A DNA stretch of 64,000 bases from assembly GCF_011682055.1 (NCBI RefSeq), contig NZ_JAAQOM010000021.1:62001-126000 (forward strand), read 5' to 3'. This document shows positions 35,331 through 44,386 of this stretch, piece after piece. Position 1 is the stretch's first letter, and each line of letters opens with the position of its first letter. The translations under genes and the position numbers were made by a program. Under the pieces are notes generated by a model. It was not told the origin of the DNA and made no database searches. It saw nothing but the letters and a program-made list of their open reading frames with translations. Origin of the DNA: Telluria antibiotica. GTDB taxonomy: Bacteria; Pseudomonadota; Gammaproteobacteria; Burkholderiales; Burkholderiaceae_D.

Positions 35331-37634
35331 TCACGCGCTGGCGCTGATCAGCACCGGGATCGACTTCGAGGTCGGCGTACCCGCGCCGTCCGCCACGCTC
35401 CCCAGCGGTACCAGCGCGTTCGTCTCCGGATAGTAGGCCCCGAGGCAGCCGCGCGGGATGTCGTATTCGACCAGCAGGAAGCGCTCCGCGCGGCGCTGCA
35501 CGTCGTCGCTCCAGACGCTCGTGATGTCGACCCACTGGCCGGGTGCCAGGCCGAGCATCTCGATGTCCTGGCGGTTCGCGAACAGCACGCGGCGCATGCC
35601 GAACACGCCGCGGTAACGGTCGTCCATGCCATAGATCGTCGTGTTGTACTGGTCGTGCGAACGTGTCGTCATCAGTACCATCAGGCGCGCGCCGTGGCGC
35701 GCACGGGCGCGGTGGATGGGCGTGTCCTTGTCGATCCCGTGCACCACGAACTGGGCTTTCCCGCTCGCGGTCACCCATTCGCGTTCGCGCGAGGCGACTT
35801 TCAGGTGGAAGCCGCCCGGGACCGCGACTCGCGCATTGTAGTCGTGGAAGCCGTCGATCGAACGTTCGATCGCGTCGCGGATGCGCGCGTAGTCGTCCAC
35901 ATACCCCTTCCAGTCGACCTTTCCGCTGCCCAGCGTGGCGTCGGCCATGCCGGCCACGATGGCGATTTCCGACAGCAGGTTGGGCGAGGCCGGCTTGTTC
36001 AGCCCATACGAGATGTGCACCATGCTCATCGAATCCTCCACCGTCACGCCCTGGGCAACGCCCTGCTGCAGGTCGATCTCGGTGCGGCCCAGGGTCGGCA
36101 GGATCAGGGCGTCCTTGCCGTGCACGAGGTGGCTGCGGTTCAGCTTGGTCGTCACCTGCACGGTCAGCGCGCACGAGCGCAGGGCGTCGAAGGTGAGCGG
36201 GGTGTCGGGCGTGGCGATGGCAAAATTGCCGCCCAGGCCGATGAAGACCTTCACCTTACCCTCGAGCATGGCCCGGATGGTCTCGACGACGTCGTAGCCG
36301 TGGCGGCGCGGCGGTTCGAAGTCGAAGGCCTTGCCGAGCCTGTCGAGGAAGGCCTTGGAGGGTTTCTCCTCGATGCCGACGGTGCGGTCGCCCTGCACGT
36401 TCGAGTGGCCGCGCACGGGGCACAGGCCGGCGCCGAGGCGGCCGATATTCCCGCGCATCATCATCAGGTTCGACAGCATCTGGACCGCGGCCAGCGAGTT
36501 CTTGTGCTGGGTCAGGCCCATGCCCCACGTCGCGATCACGGCCTTGCCCTTGACGTAGACCTGGGCCAGTTGCTCGAGCCGGTCGCGGGCGACGCCGGAC
36601 TCGGCGAGGATGTCGTCCCAGCTCTCGCGCCGCAGGTCGTCGGCGAAGGTGTCGTAACCGGTCGTGTGCTCCGCGATGAAGGCGACGTCTACGAGCCGGC
36701 CTTGTCCGGCGGCGCGCGCGGCGTCGTCCAGTTCGACCAGGCGCTTGGCCAGGCCCTTGATCAGGGCGAAGTCGCCGCCCAGCTTCGGTTGCACGAACAT
36801 CGAGCTGATCGACGTGCTGGAATTGGTCAGCATCTCGAGCGGCGCCTGCGGGTCGGTGAAGCGTTCCAGGCCACGCTCGCGCAAGGGGTTGATCGAGACG
36901 ATGGTGGCGCCGCGCTTGGCGCAGGCGCGCAGCTCGCCCAGCATGCGCGGGTGGTTGGTGGCCGGGTTCTGGCCGAAGATCAGCAGGGTGTCGGCATGCT
37001 CGAAGTCGTCGAGGGTAACGGTGCCCTTGCCGATGCCGACCGTGCCGGGGAGGCCGCGGCTGGTGGGCTCGTGGCACATGTTCGAACAGTCCGGGAAGTT
37101 GTTGGTGCCGACCATGCGCACGAACAGCTGGTACAGGAAGGCGGCTTCGTTGCTGGCGCGGCCGGACGTGTAGAACGCGGCCTCGTTCGGGTCGTCCAGC
37201 GCCTGCAAGTGGCGCCCGATCAGCGCGAATGCGTCGGCCCACTCGATCTTGCGGTAGCGGTCGGTGGCGCTGTCGTACACCATCGGGTCGGTCAGGCGGC
37301 CGTGCCGCTCCAGTTCATAGTCAGACTGCGCCATCAGCTCGGCGACCGTGTGGCGCGCGAAGAATTCCGGACCGACGCGCTTGCCGGTCGCTTCCGCGGC
37401 GACGGCCTTGACGCCGTTCTCGCAGAATTCGAACGTGGACGCGTGCGCGCGGTCGGGCCAGGCGCAGCCGGGGCAGTCGAAACCGTCGGGCTGGTTCTGG
37501 GCGAACAAGGTCTTGTAGTTGCTGCCGCTGACTTTTTCCCTGAACAGGTTGATCGCCACCTGCTTGACCGCGCCCCAGCCTGCAGCGGCGTGGGTGTATG
37601 GGGCGATGAAACCTTCCTTTTTTTGTGTTTCCAC
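35331..37634 (-). CDS. YdeP/FdhF-family molybdopterin oxidoreductase
   Basis: 767 residues from GTG 37634, which has AGGAG six bases upstream; an in-frame ATG at 37694 lacks support. The N-terminal CPGC (C54, C57) with a later Cys suggests a partial Fe-S site; Cys187-His188 (NMCHEPTS) is at the Mo-ligand position where E. coli FDH-H has Sec-His. FGQNPATNHPRML and GLGGNFAIATPDTP are cofactor-binding segments. E. coli YdeP is linked to acid resistance; the reaction is not established. No NAD or cytochrome partner gene adjoins it. Confidence 0.88.
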   Translation of the reverse strand: METQKKEGFIAPYTHAAAGWGAVKQVAINLFREKVSGSNYKTLFAQNQPDGFDCPGCAWPDRAHASTFEFCENGVKAVAAEATGKRVGPEFFARHTVAELMAQSDYELERHGRLTDPMVYDSATDRYRKIEWADAFALIGRHLQALDDPNEAAFYTSGRASNEAAFLYQLFVRMVGTNNFPDCSNMCHEPTSRGLPGTVGIGKGTVTLDDFEHADTLLIFGQNPATNHPRMLGELRACAKRGATIVSINPLRERGLERFTDPQAPLEMLTNSSTSISSMFVQPKLGGDFALIKGLAKRLVELDDAARAAGQGRLVDVAFIAEHTTGYDTFADDLRRESWDDILAESGVARDRLEQLAQVYVKGKAVIATWGMGLTQHKNSLAAVQMLSNLMMMRGNIGRLGAGLCPVRGHSNVQGDRTVGIEEKPSKAFLDRLGKAFDFEPPRRHGYDVVETIRAMLEGKVKVFIGLGGNFAIATPDTPLTFDALRSCALTVQVTTKLNRSHLVHGKDALILPTLGRTEIDLQQGVAQGVTVEDSMSMVHISYGLNKPASPNLLSEIAIVAGMADATLGSGKVDWKGYVDDYARIRDAIERSIDGFHDYNARVAVPGGFHLKVASREREWVTASGKAQFVVHGIDKDTPIHRARARHGARLMVLMTTRSHDQYNTTIYGMDDRYRGVFGMRRVLFANRQDIEMLGLAPGQWVDITSVWSDDVQRRAERFLLVEYDIPRGCLGAYYPETNALVPLGSVADGAGTPTSKSIPVLISASA

Positions 37635-37714
37635 GAGTGACTCCTGTATCGATGCCGTAGCGTACGCCCGGCCGCGGCCAGGTGACATGCACAAAATGCA
37701 GCGCGGAAAAGGAG

Positions 37715-37731
37715 TACAGTTAAGAGCACAG
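37715..37731. promoter_or_regulatory. TACAG-type half sites between ydeP-like gene and mocR
   Basis: TACAGT at 37715 and CACAGT at 37727, 12 bp apart, in the divergent promoter region. Similar TACAG repeats precede the formate channel and moaA. Candidate MocR sites, weaker than the other two. Confidence 0.4.
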
Positions 37732-37788
37732 TGCGCCCCTGGGCTATACTGGCGCGCCGTCTTTTGCCGCTCCTCGGGAATCCGTGTC

Positions 37789-39219
37789 TTGAAACTCTAC
37801 GAAACACTCGCCGCCGAGATCGAAAGCCAGATCGCGAACGGGGTGCTGCTCGACGGCGAAAAAATCCCGTCCGTACGCCAGACCAGCCAGCATCACAACC
37901 TGAGCATCACGACCGTGCTGCGCGCCTACGTGCTGCTCGAGAGCCGCGGCGTCATCGAGAGCCGGCCCCAGTCCGGCTACTTCGTGCGGCCGCGCGCCCA
38001 GCGCAGCAGTCCGCCGGCGCCGGCGCGCGCCGCGGCGCCGCTGGTGCTGTCGTCCGAAGTCGACGTCAGCCGGCTGGTGCTCAAGACCCTGCGCTCGATC
38101 AGCAAGGACGGCGCCGTGCCGCTCGGCTCGCCGTATGCCGACCCGTCGCGCTATCCATGGAAGCGCCTGAGCCAGTACGCCAGCACGATCGCCCGCCGGC
38201 ATCAGGAGTGGAGCGTGATGAACGACCTGCCGCCGGGCGACCCGCAGCTGATCCGCCAGATCGCGCGCCGCCACCTGGAGAATGGACTGGCGGTCGACCC
38301 GGGCGAGATCATCGTCACTGTCGGCGCGACCGAGGCCATCAACCTGTGCCTGCAGGCGGTGGCGCGGCCGGGTGACACGATCGCGGTCGAGTCGCCGACG
38401 TATTATGCGATGCTGCACGCGATCGAGCGGCTCGGCATGCGCGCGGTCGAGGTACGTACCGATCCGACCGAGGGCATCGACGTCAACGCGCTGGCGGCCG
38501 TCATCGCCGACCAGAAGATCGCCGCCTGCATGGTGATGCCGAACTTCCAGAACCCGCTCGGTTTCCAGATGAGCGACGAGCGCAAGCGCGCGCTCGTCGA
38601 ACTGCTGGCCGGGCACGACATTCCGGTGATCGAGAACGACGTCTACCACGAGTTGTACTACGGCGACAGCCACCCGACCTCGCTCAAGACCTACGATACC
38701 CGGGGCCTGGTGCTGCATTGTGCGTCGTTTTCGAAGAGCCTGACGGCGGCCTACCGGATCGGCTGGTGCCTGCCCGGACGCTATACCGCGGACGTCGAAA
38801 AGCTGAAGTTCCTGAATACGCTGGCGACGTCGGCGCTGCCGCAGATGGCGATCGCCGAGTACCTGCAGAACGACGGCTACGACGCCCACCTGCGCAAGAT
38901 GCGCAAGGCGTTCGCGCAGCAGGCGCGTATCATGGCGGCGGCCGTGCTGCGCTTCTTCCCGGATGGCACGCGGGTGAGCGAGCCGAAGGGCGGCTACGTG
39001 CTGTGGGTGGAATTGCCGGGCCGGGTCAACGCGATGGCCTTGTACGCACGCGCGCTGGAGGAAGGCATCACGGTCGGTCCGGGCAACATGTTTTCGGCGC
39101 GCGGCAGCTTCGACCACTTCATCCGGCTGAACTACAGCCATGCGTGGAATGCGCAGATCGAAGGCGCCGTGAAGCGGCTCGGGCGCCTGGTGGCCGAATT
39201 GGCCGCCGCGGAGAATTAA
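37789..39219 (+). CDS. MocR-type GntR regulator with aminotransferase domain
   Basis: 476 residues from TTG 37789 (no ATG or GTG fits the conserved N-terminus KLYETLAAEIESQI). Residues 1-70 are a GntR winged helix (GEKIPSVRQTSQHHNLSITTVLRAY, ESRPQSGYFV). The rest is a fold-type I aminotransferase with PLP Lys316 (SFSKSL) and MPNFQNPLGF. Such proteins sense PLP or an amine. It is divergent from the molybdoenzyme gene, and its stop overlaps the stop of the convergent channel gene by four bases. Confidence 0.9.
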   Translation: MKLYETLAAEIESQIANGVLLDGEKIPSVRQTSQHHNLSITTVLRAYVLLESRGVIESRPQSGYFVRPRAQRSSPPAPARAAAPLVLSSEVDVSRLVLKTLRSISKDGAVPLGSPYADPSRYPWKRLSQYASTIARRHQEWSVMNDLPPGDPQLIRQIARRHLENGLAVDPGEIIVTVGATEAINLCLQAVARPGDTIAVESPTYYAMLHAIERLGMRAVEVRTDPTEGIDVNALAAVIADQKIAACMVMPNFQNPLGFQMSDERKRALVELLAGHDIPVIENDVYHELYYGDSHPTSLKTYDTRGLVLHCASFSKSLTAAYRIGWCLPGRYTADVEKLKFLNTLATSALPQMAIAEYLQNDGYDAHLRKMRKAFAQQARIMAAAVLRFFPDGTRVSEPKGGYVLWVELPGRVNAMALYARALEEGITVGPGNMFSARGSFDHFIRLNYSHAWNAQIEGAVKRLGRLVAELAAAEN

Positions 39220-40019
39220 CGCTCGCGCAGCCGCGCCGCGCCGGCAGCGCCCGGCGCGGGCGCGTGCTGCGACTGGACCCAATAGCCGGCGCCGACCATC
39301 AGCATGCCGCCGATCGCGTTGCCCAGCGTGACCCAGGCCAGGTTGGTCAGCACGCTGCCGAGCGTCACGCCGTCGGCATGGCTGAGCAGGGCGAGCGCGA
39401 AGGTGAACATATTCGCGATCGAATGCTCGAACCCGCAGGCGGCGAACATCATCACGGGCCAGAACACCAGGCCGAGCCGGGCCGTGTCGCTGGTCGTGCG
39501 CGCGCCCATCCACACCGTCAGGCACACCAGCCAGTTGCACAGGATCGCCTTGAACATCAGCGAGAGTGCCGGCGCGTTGGCCTTGGCCGCGGCGGTCTTG
39601 TAAAACAGGTCCGCGCCGTCGGTGAGCAGGACGCCGCCGCCGGCCAGCTTGAGGATGACGGCCAGCAGTGCGGCGCCCACAAGGTTGCCGCACCAGCAGC
39701 GCGCAAGCGCGGCCAGTACCTCGGCGCCGCTGGTCTTGCGGCAGAGCCAGGCCAGCGCCATCTGCATGGTGTAGCCGGTGAACAGGTGGCCACCGGCGAA
39801 GGTGATGAGAATCAGTCCCAGCGCGAACACGGAGCCCATCAGGATGCGCGCCCAGGCCGGATCGGCGTGGGCGCCGACGGTGAACATCAGGATGGCGCCG
39901 AAGCCGACGTAGGCGCCGGCCATGGCACTGCCGATCAGGAACGACAAGGGGCGGGTGCGCGCCAGCTGCGCTTTTTGGATGCCGGCATCGGCGAGTTGGT
40001 CAATCGTGGCGTCGAACAT
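39216..40019 (-). CDS. Formate/nitrite transporter family channel
   Basis: 267 residues, six membrane segments, FNT fold. Typical segments are GSAMAGAYVGFG, FAGGHLFTGYTMQ, GNLVGA, LCNWLVCLTVWMG and CGFEHSIANMF. These pentameric channels carry formate, nitrite or related small anions. With FdhD and an FdhF-type enzyme nearby, formate is the likely substrate, but nitrite cannot be excluded. TACAG repeats lie upstream. Confidence 0.9.
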   Translation of the reverse strand: MFDATIDQLADAGIQKAQLARTRPLSFLIGSAMAGAYVGFGAILMFTVGAHADPAWARILMGSVFALGLILITFAGGHLFTGYTMQMALAWLCRKTSGAEVLAALARCWCGNLVGAALLAVILKLAGGGVLLTDGADLFYKTAAAKANAPALSLMFKAILCNWLVCLTVWMGARTTSDTARLGLVFWPVMMFAACGFEHSIANMFTFALALLSHADGVTLGSVLTNLAWVTLGNAIGGMLMVGAGYWVQSQHAPAPGAAGAARLRER

Positions 40020-40079
40020 GCAGAGCTTTCTGGAGCGGCAAAGGGCTACAGTGTAGAGAAGTTGCATTTCGCTAACCGG

Positions 40080-40109
40080 TACAGAATCGGGCGCGCGCTC
40101 AGGGTACAG
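40080..40109. promoter_or_regulatory. TACAG direct repeats, 25 bp apart, before the formate channel
   Basis: GTACAG at 40079-40084 and GTACAGTCGGGC from 40104, a 25-bp period; a third TACAG starts at 40047. The repeats sit in the divergent gap between the channel and the small winged-helix gene. The same spacing occurs before moaA. Paired direct repeats are the known operator style of MocR regulators. Confidence 0.5.
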
Positions 40110-40164
40110 TCGGGCGACGGTCGCCGCCCGCGGCACGATGCCGTCCCGCGGGCTATGCTTGGGC

Positions 40165-40473
40165 ATGGATACCGTCGACGGCACGATGAACGAGGGCGAG
40201 GCGGCGCTGGCCGGCCTCATGGAACAGTTATGGCGAATGGCGCGGGAGGTGCCGCCCAGGCCGTGTTCGCTGGCACGCGTCGGCAAGCGCGCGCAACTTC
40301 CGATGAGTACGCTGATGCGGGCGCTGAGCCTGCTGTCCGGCTCAGGCCTGGTCGAAGTCGCAACGCGCGAAGAGGGCGGCGGGCATGTCGTGCTGACGGC
40401 CGCCGGCCGCGACCTGTGCACGAACTGGTTCGGCGCTCAACCGCCGACCAGCGACATGCGTACCACCGGGTAG
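40165..40473 (+). CDS. Small winged-helix DNA-binding protein
   Basis: 102 residues. The pattern SLARVGKRAQLPMSTLMRALSLLSGSGLVEV followed by GHVVLTAAGRDL is a MarR/ROK-like winged helix-turn-helix. No effector domain is present. It is divergent from the formate channel and its last 37 bases overlap the end of moaA on the other strand. Probably a local regulator. ATG 40138 upstream is possible but lacks support. Confidence 0.65.
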   Translation: MDTVDGTMNEGEAALAGLMEQLWRMAREVPPRPCSLARVGKRAQLPMSTLMRALSLLSGSGLVEVATREEGGGHVVLTAAGRDLCTNWFGAQPPTSDMRTTG

Positions 40474-41504
40474 CGCCTGGCGCCGCGGGCGAGCAGGGCG
40501 CCGCGGTCGGCCGAATAGCGGTCGGCGCGCGCCCGCCACGCGGTACGGATCGTCCGCTCCAGCGCGCCCGCGTCGCCGCTGCGCAGCACGGCGCGCAGGT
40601 CCAGCGAGCGCGTCCCGAACAGGCACAGGAACAGCTTGCCGTCGGCGCTGACCCGGGCGCGTGTGCAATCGCCGCAGAAGGGCGCCGAGACGCTCGCGAT
40701 GAAGCCGACGTCGCCGCCGCCGTCGGCGTAGCGGAACGTGTCGGCGGTGTCGCTGGCGCGGTCGCCGTCCCGCGGCAGCAGCGCGAACTCGTGGGCTATC
40801 TGCGCGCGCATCTCGGCCGCCGACACCACCTCGTCGCGCATCCAGCCATCGGCGCCGCCGACGTCCATGTACTCGATGAACCGCAGATGCACGCCGGTGT
40901 GACGGAAATGACGCGCCAGCGGCAGCACCTGGTCGGCGTTGGCCGATTTCTTGATCACCGCGTTCACCTTCAGCGGGGCCAGGCCGGCTGCCGTCGCCGC
41001 CTCGATGCCGTCGAGTACCGCCGAGACCGGGAAGCCGACGTCGTTCATGGCGCGGAACACGGCATCGTCGAGGGCGTCGAGGCTGACGGTCGCGCGCGCG
41101 AGGCCCGCGTCCTTGAGCGCGCGGGCCTGGGCCGCGAGCAGGGTGCCGTTGGTCGTCAGCGCGATCTCGACCGGCCTGCCGGCCGGGGTTTCCAGCCGGG
41201 CCAGCGCTTCGACGAGACGCGGCAGGTCGCGGCGCAGCAGCGGTTCGCCGCCGGTGATCCGGATCTTCTCGACCCCCAGCGCCACGAACGTTTTCGACAG
41301 CGCGACCATCTCCTCGAAAGACAGGCGCTCGGCCGCACGGAGGAAGGGGTAGTCGCGCGTGAAGACGTCCTTCGGCATGCAATAGGTGCAGCGGAAGTTG
41401 CACTGGTCGATGACGGACAGGCGCAAGTCCTTGAGCGGGCGCTGGAACGTATCGACGCAGGCGTCCGCGACAGTGGAAAGGAACGTTGGTGCGTGCAGGA
41501 TCAT
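40437..41504 (-). CDS. moaA: GTP 3',8-cyclase MoaA
   Basis: 355 residues, radical-SAM enzyme for the first step of molybdenum cofactor synthesis. C35-x3-C39-x2-C42 (CNFRCTYC) binds the SAM cluster; the second cluster has CGDC and a later Cys (LFLCLFG). The C-terminus ends GG, as needed for function with MoaC. No other moa gene adjoins it. It serves the YdeP-type enzyme and any other molybdoenzyme. Confidence 0.95.
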   Translation of the reverse strand: MILHAPTFLSTVADACVDTFQRPLKDLRLSVIDQCNFRCTYCMPKDVFTRDYPFLRAAERLSFEEMVALSKTFVALGVEKIRITGGEPLLRRDLPRLVEALARLETPAGRPVEIALTTNGTLLAAQARALKDAGLARATVSLDALDDAVFRAMNDVGFPVSAVLDGIEAATAAGLAPLKVNAVIKKSANADQVLPLARHFRHTGVHLRFIEYMDVGGADGWMRDEVVSAAEMRAQIAHEFALLPRDGDRASDTADTFRYADGGGDVGFIASVSAPFCGDCTRARVSADGKLFLCLFGTRSLDLRAVLRSGDAGALERTIRTAWRARADRYSADRGALLARGARRYPVVRMSLVGG

Positions 41505-41541
41505 GCCCCGACGATAGCAGGGCCGGGGCGTGCCCGGTGCA

Positions 41542-41571
41542 TACAGTCGGATGCGCGCCGGGCAGGTACAG
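41542..41571. promoter_or_regulatory. TACAG direct repeats, 25 bp apart, before moaA
   Basis: ATACAGTCGG at 41541 and GTACAGTTGG at 41566, 25-bp period, 38-67 nt upstream of the moaA ATG. Same motif and spacing as before the formate channel. Confidence 0.5.
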
Positions 41572-41582
41572 TTGGCTGCGGA

Positions 41583-42626
41583 TCAGGCGGCTTCCAGCGT
41601 GAACACGGCGTGCACGTCGCCCGCGACGATGCCGCGCGCGTTCTTGACCGGGGGCGCGCGGTACGGCTCGAGATGGGCGCGGCGCTTGTCGTCCAGCAGG
41701 CCCAGCTGGTCGAGCACGGCGAACGTGGCCGGATGCAGCGCGCGCGCGGCGCCGTCCGCCACCTTGATCGCGATGCCGAGCCCGGCCGAGCGGATGCCGA
41801 TGGCCTGCACGGCGTCCGCGCCGATCTTCGCCACCCAGTCGCCGCCGCCGGCCTGCATCCAGGCGAGGTCCGTCCGCGCGTCGCCCGACACCATGTCCGG
41901 GTGCGCCGTCATCGCGTCGAACAGGTCGCCCAGCGCGCCGCCCAGGCGCGCGTCCGGGCCCGGCTGCGCGAGGCGCGCGTACAGGTGCGCGAGGCGCGCG
42001 AGCGGCATCGCGTAGTTCGGCGCCGAGCAGCCGTCGATGCCCATCGGCAGCGTGTCCTCGGCCATCTGCACGCATTCGGCCAACGTGGCGCGGATCGCGC
42101 GCTGCAGCGGGTGTCGCGGGTCGACGTAGCCGTCCGTGGGCGCGTCGTGCAGCCGGCACCACGCGAGGAATCCGCTGTGCTTGCCCGAGCAATTGTGGTG
42201 GACCGTGCGCCAGCGCCGCTCGGCAGGCACGGGCAGACCGGCGGCGTCGTAGTACAGCGGCGCAGCGCAGCCGCAGGCGAGGTGGGTCTCGTCGAGGCCG
42301 ATCTTGTCGAGGATGGACGTGACGCCCACGAGGTGTTTTTCCTCGCCCGAGTGGCTGGCGCACAGCAGCGCCAGTTCGGCGCGCGAGAGCCCGAAGCGCG
42401 CGGGCCCGTCGTCGAGCACGAACGGCAGCGCCTGGAACGGCTTCAGCGCGGAACGGGTGAAGGTCATGAAGTCGGGATCGCCGGCCGACCACAGCAGGCG
42501 GCCGGCCAGGTCGACGACGGCGATCGAACCGTAGTGGATGTTCTCGACCGCGTAGCCGCCCGCGGCATCGGCGTCGGCGTCGGGCGGATAGCCACGCGTC
42601 GTGGCGACCAGGGGGACTGGATGCAT
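41583..42626 (-). CDS. Asparaginase of the rhizobial (AnsA/thermolabile) type
   Basis: 347 residues. It has the PF06089-type pattern ENIHYGSIAVVD, FTRSALKPFQALP, CASHSGEEKHL, HHNCSGKHSGFL and GIDGCSAPNYAMPL with conserved serines and cysteines. It hydrolyses L-asparagine in the cytoplasm. AAGGAG before ATG 42626 selects this start over an upstream in-frame one at 42722. It shows no link to the neighbouring molybdenum genes. Confidence 0.88.
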   Translation of the reverse strand: MHPVPLVATTRGYPPDADADAAGGYAVENIHYGSIAVVDLAGRLLWSAGDPDFMTFTRSALKPFQALPFVLDDGPARFGLSRAELALLCASHSGEEKHLVGVTSILDKIGLDETHLACGCAAPLYYDAAGLPVPAERRWRTVHHNCSGKHSGFLAWCRLHDAPTDGYVDPRHPLQRAIRATLAECVQMAEDTLPMGIDGCSAPNYAMPLARLAHLYARLAQPGPDARLGGALGDLFDAMTAHPDMVSGDARTDLAWMQAGGGDWVAKIGADAVQAIGIRSAGLGIAIKVADGAARALHPATFAVLDQLGLLDDKRRAHLEPYRAPPVKNARGIVAGDVHAVFTLEAA

Positions 42627-42956
42627 CGGTCTTCTCCTTCGCTTGGATGGGCGTTCCGAAGCCGACACTGTAACGGATATCGGCCACGCGGCGCGCCCCG
42701 AAGACAGCTTGAACGTTGCCAAAAACTATATGCACCCGCAGCAATTCGGGGCGGATTTTCGACAGTTCATCCCGCGTTTTCGACGGTTCGGCGGTTCGCC
42801 GATGACGCTGCGGCCGGCCCTTCCTACACTGTCTTCACTCGCCGCACGATCGATGCGGCGATATGAAAAACGGCAGGATCGCTGCGCATCCGACAATTAT
42901 TTTGATGGCGCGCTCCGTGTCCACTTTATATTTCGTATCTTGATTTCGGAGCAATC
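42627..42956. other. Divergent intergenic region, no gene
   Basis: 330 nt between the asparaginase and a small secreted protein. I see a short direct repeat, TTTTCGACAGTTC (about 42757) and TTTTCGACGGTTCGG (about 42777), which may be a regulator site, and an AT-richer stretch with TTTATATTTCG just before 42957. No convincing frame or RNA. Confidence 0.4.
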
Positions 42957-43322
42957 ATGCGTATCGCACCCCTCCTGGCCTTCATCGGCGCCGCCACCGT
43001 GTCGTTGTCCGCGTTTGCCGACTCGTCCATCCCGCCGGCAGTGGCCGCCGGCAGCCTTGCCTCGGTGCAGGTCAGGGCCGCGCACACCTACCTGAGCAAG
43101 GATGACGCCGAGCACATGCGCGGGACGTTCGCGCTGACCGACGGCCGCACGATCACGGTGACGAACAAGCAGAACAGGTTGTTCGTCGACCTGGACGGCA
43201 AGCGCGAGGAACTGGTCCCCGTCGGCGTGACGCAATTCGTCACGCGCGACACGGGCGCCCGCATCGCGTTCGACCAGGTGCCGTACGCGGCCGAGGTGGT
43301 CGTCAACCAGGCCGCGCGCTGA
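42957..43322 (+). CDS. Small secreted protein of unknown function
   Basis: 121 residues with a clear signal peptide (1-21, ending AFAD). The mature part alternates charged and hydrophobic beta-strand-like stretches (FALTDGRTITVTNKQNRLFVDLDG) and has no cysteine. I do not recognise a family. TCGGAG 5-10 nt before the ATG supports translation. Confidence 0.75.
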   Translation: MRIAPLLAFIGAATVSLSAFADSSIPPAVAAGSLASVQVRAAHTYLSKDDAEHMRGTFALTDGRTITVTNKQNRLFVDLDGKREELVPVGVTQFVTRDTGARIAFDQVPYAAEVVVNQAAR

Positions 43323-43401
43323 TGCGGGGCGCAGCACACGGCCGGCCTGGCCGATGCGGTCCGGGCCGGCGCCTTACACGGCGGCGCGCATGCGCCGCAC
43401 G

Positions 43402-44256
43402 TCAGATCGGCGCGCCGAAGCGTCCCGCCTGGTAATCGACGATCGCCTGCTGGATTTCGGCGCGCGTGTTCATTACGAACGGTCCGTGCGCCACGACCGG
43501 TTCGCGCAGCGGGAAGGCATGGCCCAGCAGCAGGATGCTGTCGTGGTCGGCGCGGATCTCCAGCTCGTCGCCCGCCGGTTCGAACTCGGCCAGGTGGAAC
43601 GCGCTGACGGTCTCCGGCGTGCACTCGATCACGCCGCGCACGACGTACAGGAACACGTTGCGGTCCAGCAGGCCATCCACGTGCAGGCGTGCTCCCGCTT
43701 TCATCTCGACCGTGCACAACGACACGCCCGTCAGCGATTCGATGGGGCCCGTCACGCCGCCATGCGTGCCCGACACGAGATGCACGCGCACGCCGGCGCC
43801 ATCGTCGACGACGGGGAGCTCGTCGCGCTGCAGGCCGATGTAGCGCGGCGCCGTCATCTTCAGCGCGGCGGGCAGGTTGACCCACAGCTGCAGGATCTCC
43901 AGCGGGCCGCCGCGTTCCACGAATTCGCGCGGCGACACTTCCGCGTGCACGATGCCGCGGCCGGCCGTCATCCACTGCACGCCGCCGGGACCGATCACGC
44001 TTTCGTGGCCGGCGCTGTCGCGATGCGCGAGCAGGCCGTCGAGGATGAACGTGACGGTCTCGAAGCCGCGGTGCGGATGCGGCCCGAACGGCAGGCCGCG
44101 GTTATGCGGCGGATAGACCTGCGGGCCGTGATGATTGAGGAACAGGAAGGGATCGACCTGGTCGAGATGCGGGCCCGGCACGGGACGCTGCGTGATGAGG
44201 TCGCCGATGTCGTCGCGCAGCGCGGGGTGGACCCTGCGGATGATCTTGTACGTCAT
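43402..44256 (-). CDS. Pirin family protein
   Basis: 284 residues, bicupin. The metal site is visible in GPHPHRGFETVTFILDG (His pair) and GVQWMTAGRGIVHAEVS (His, Glu). Bacterial pirins can have quercetinase activity or bind partner enzymes. AAAGGA before ATG 44256 selects this start over 44370. Divergent from the M20 peptidase. Confidence 0.9.
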   Translation of the reverse strand: MTYKIIRRVHPALRDDIGDLITQRPVPGPHLDQVDPFLFLNHHGPQVYPPHNRGLPFGPHPHRGFETVTFILDGLLAHRDSAGHESVIGPGGVQWMTAGRGIVHAEVSPREFVERGGPLEILQLWVNLPAALKMTAPRYIGLQRDELPVVDDGAGVRVHLVSGTHGGVTGPIESLTGVSLCTVEMKAGARLHVDGLLDRNVFLYVVRGVIECTPETVSAFHLAEFEPAGDELEIRADHDSILLLGHAFPLREPVVAHGPFVMNTRAEIQQAIVDYQAGRFGAPI

Positions 44257-44386
44257 GCTCGTTTCCTTTGAATGGGCAGCCAATAAGCAGCCGACACGAT
44301 AACGGATTGCGGGCGGGGAGGGCGCCAGCGCCGTTTGCGCAACCCTGCTAGACTCGTTGCGCATTTGCAATCATGGAGACAAGACA

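Noticed and set aside
37074..37076. Possible selenocysteine at the molybdenum site of the YdeP-type enzyme
   Set aside because: The codon is TGC (Cys187), so this is a cysteine form.
40138..40165. Longer start (ATG 40138) for the small winged-helix protein
   Set aside because: The extra nine residues look non-conserved and no ribosome site supports that ATG.
38718..42866. Open frame of 1382 codons on the plus strand
   Set aside because: It covers the mocR end and runs antisense to the FNT, moaA and asparaginase genes. Composition and lack of domains mark it as a shadow.
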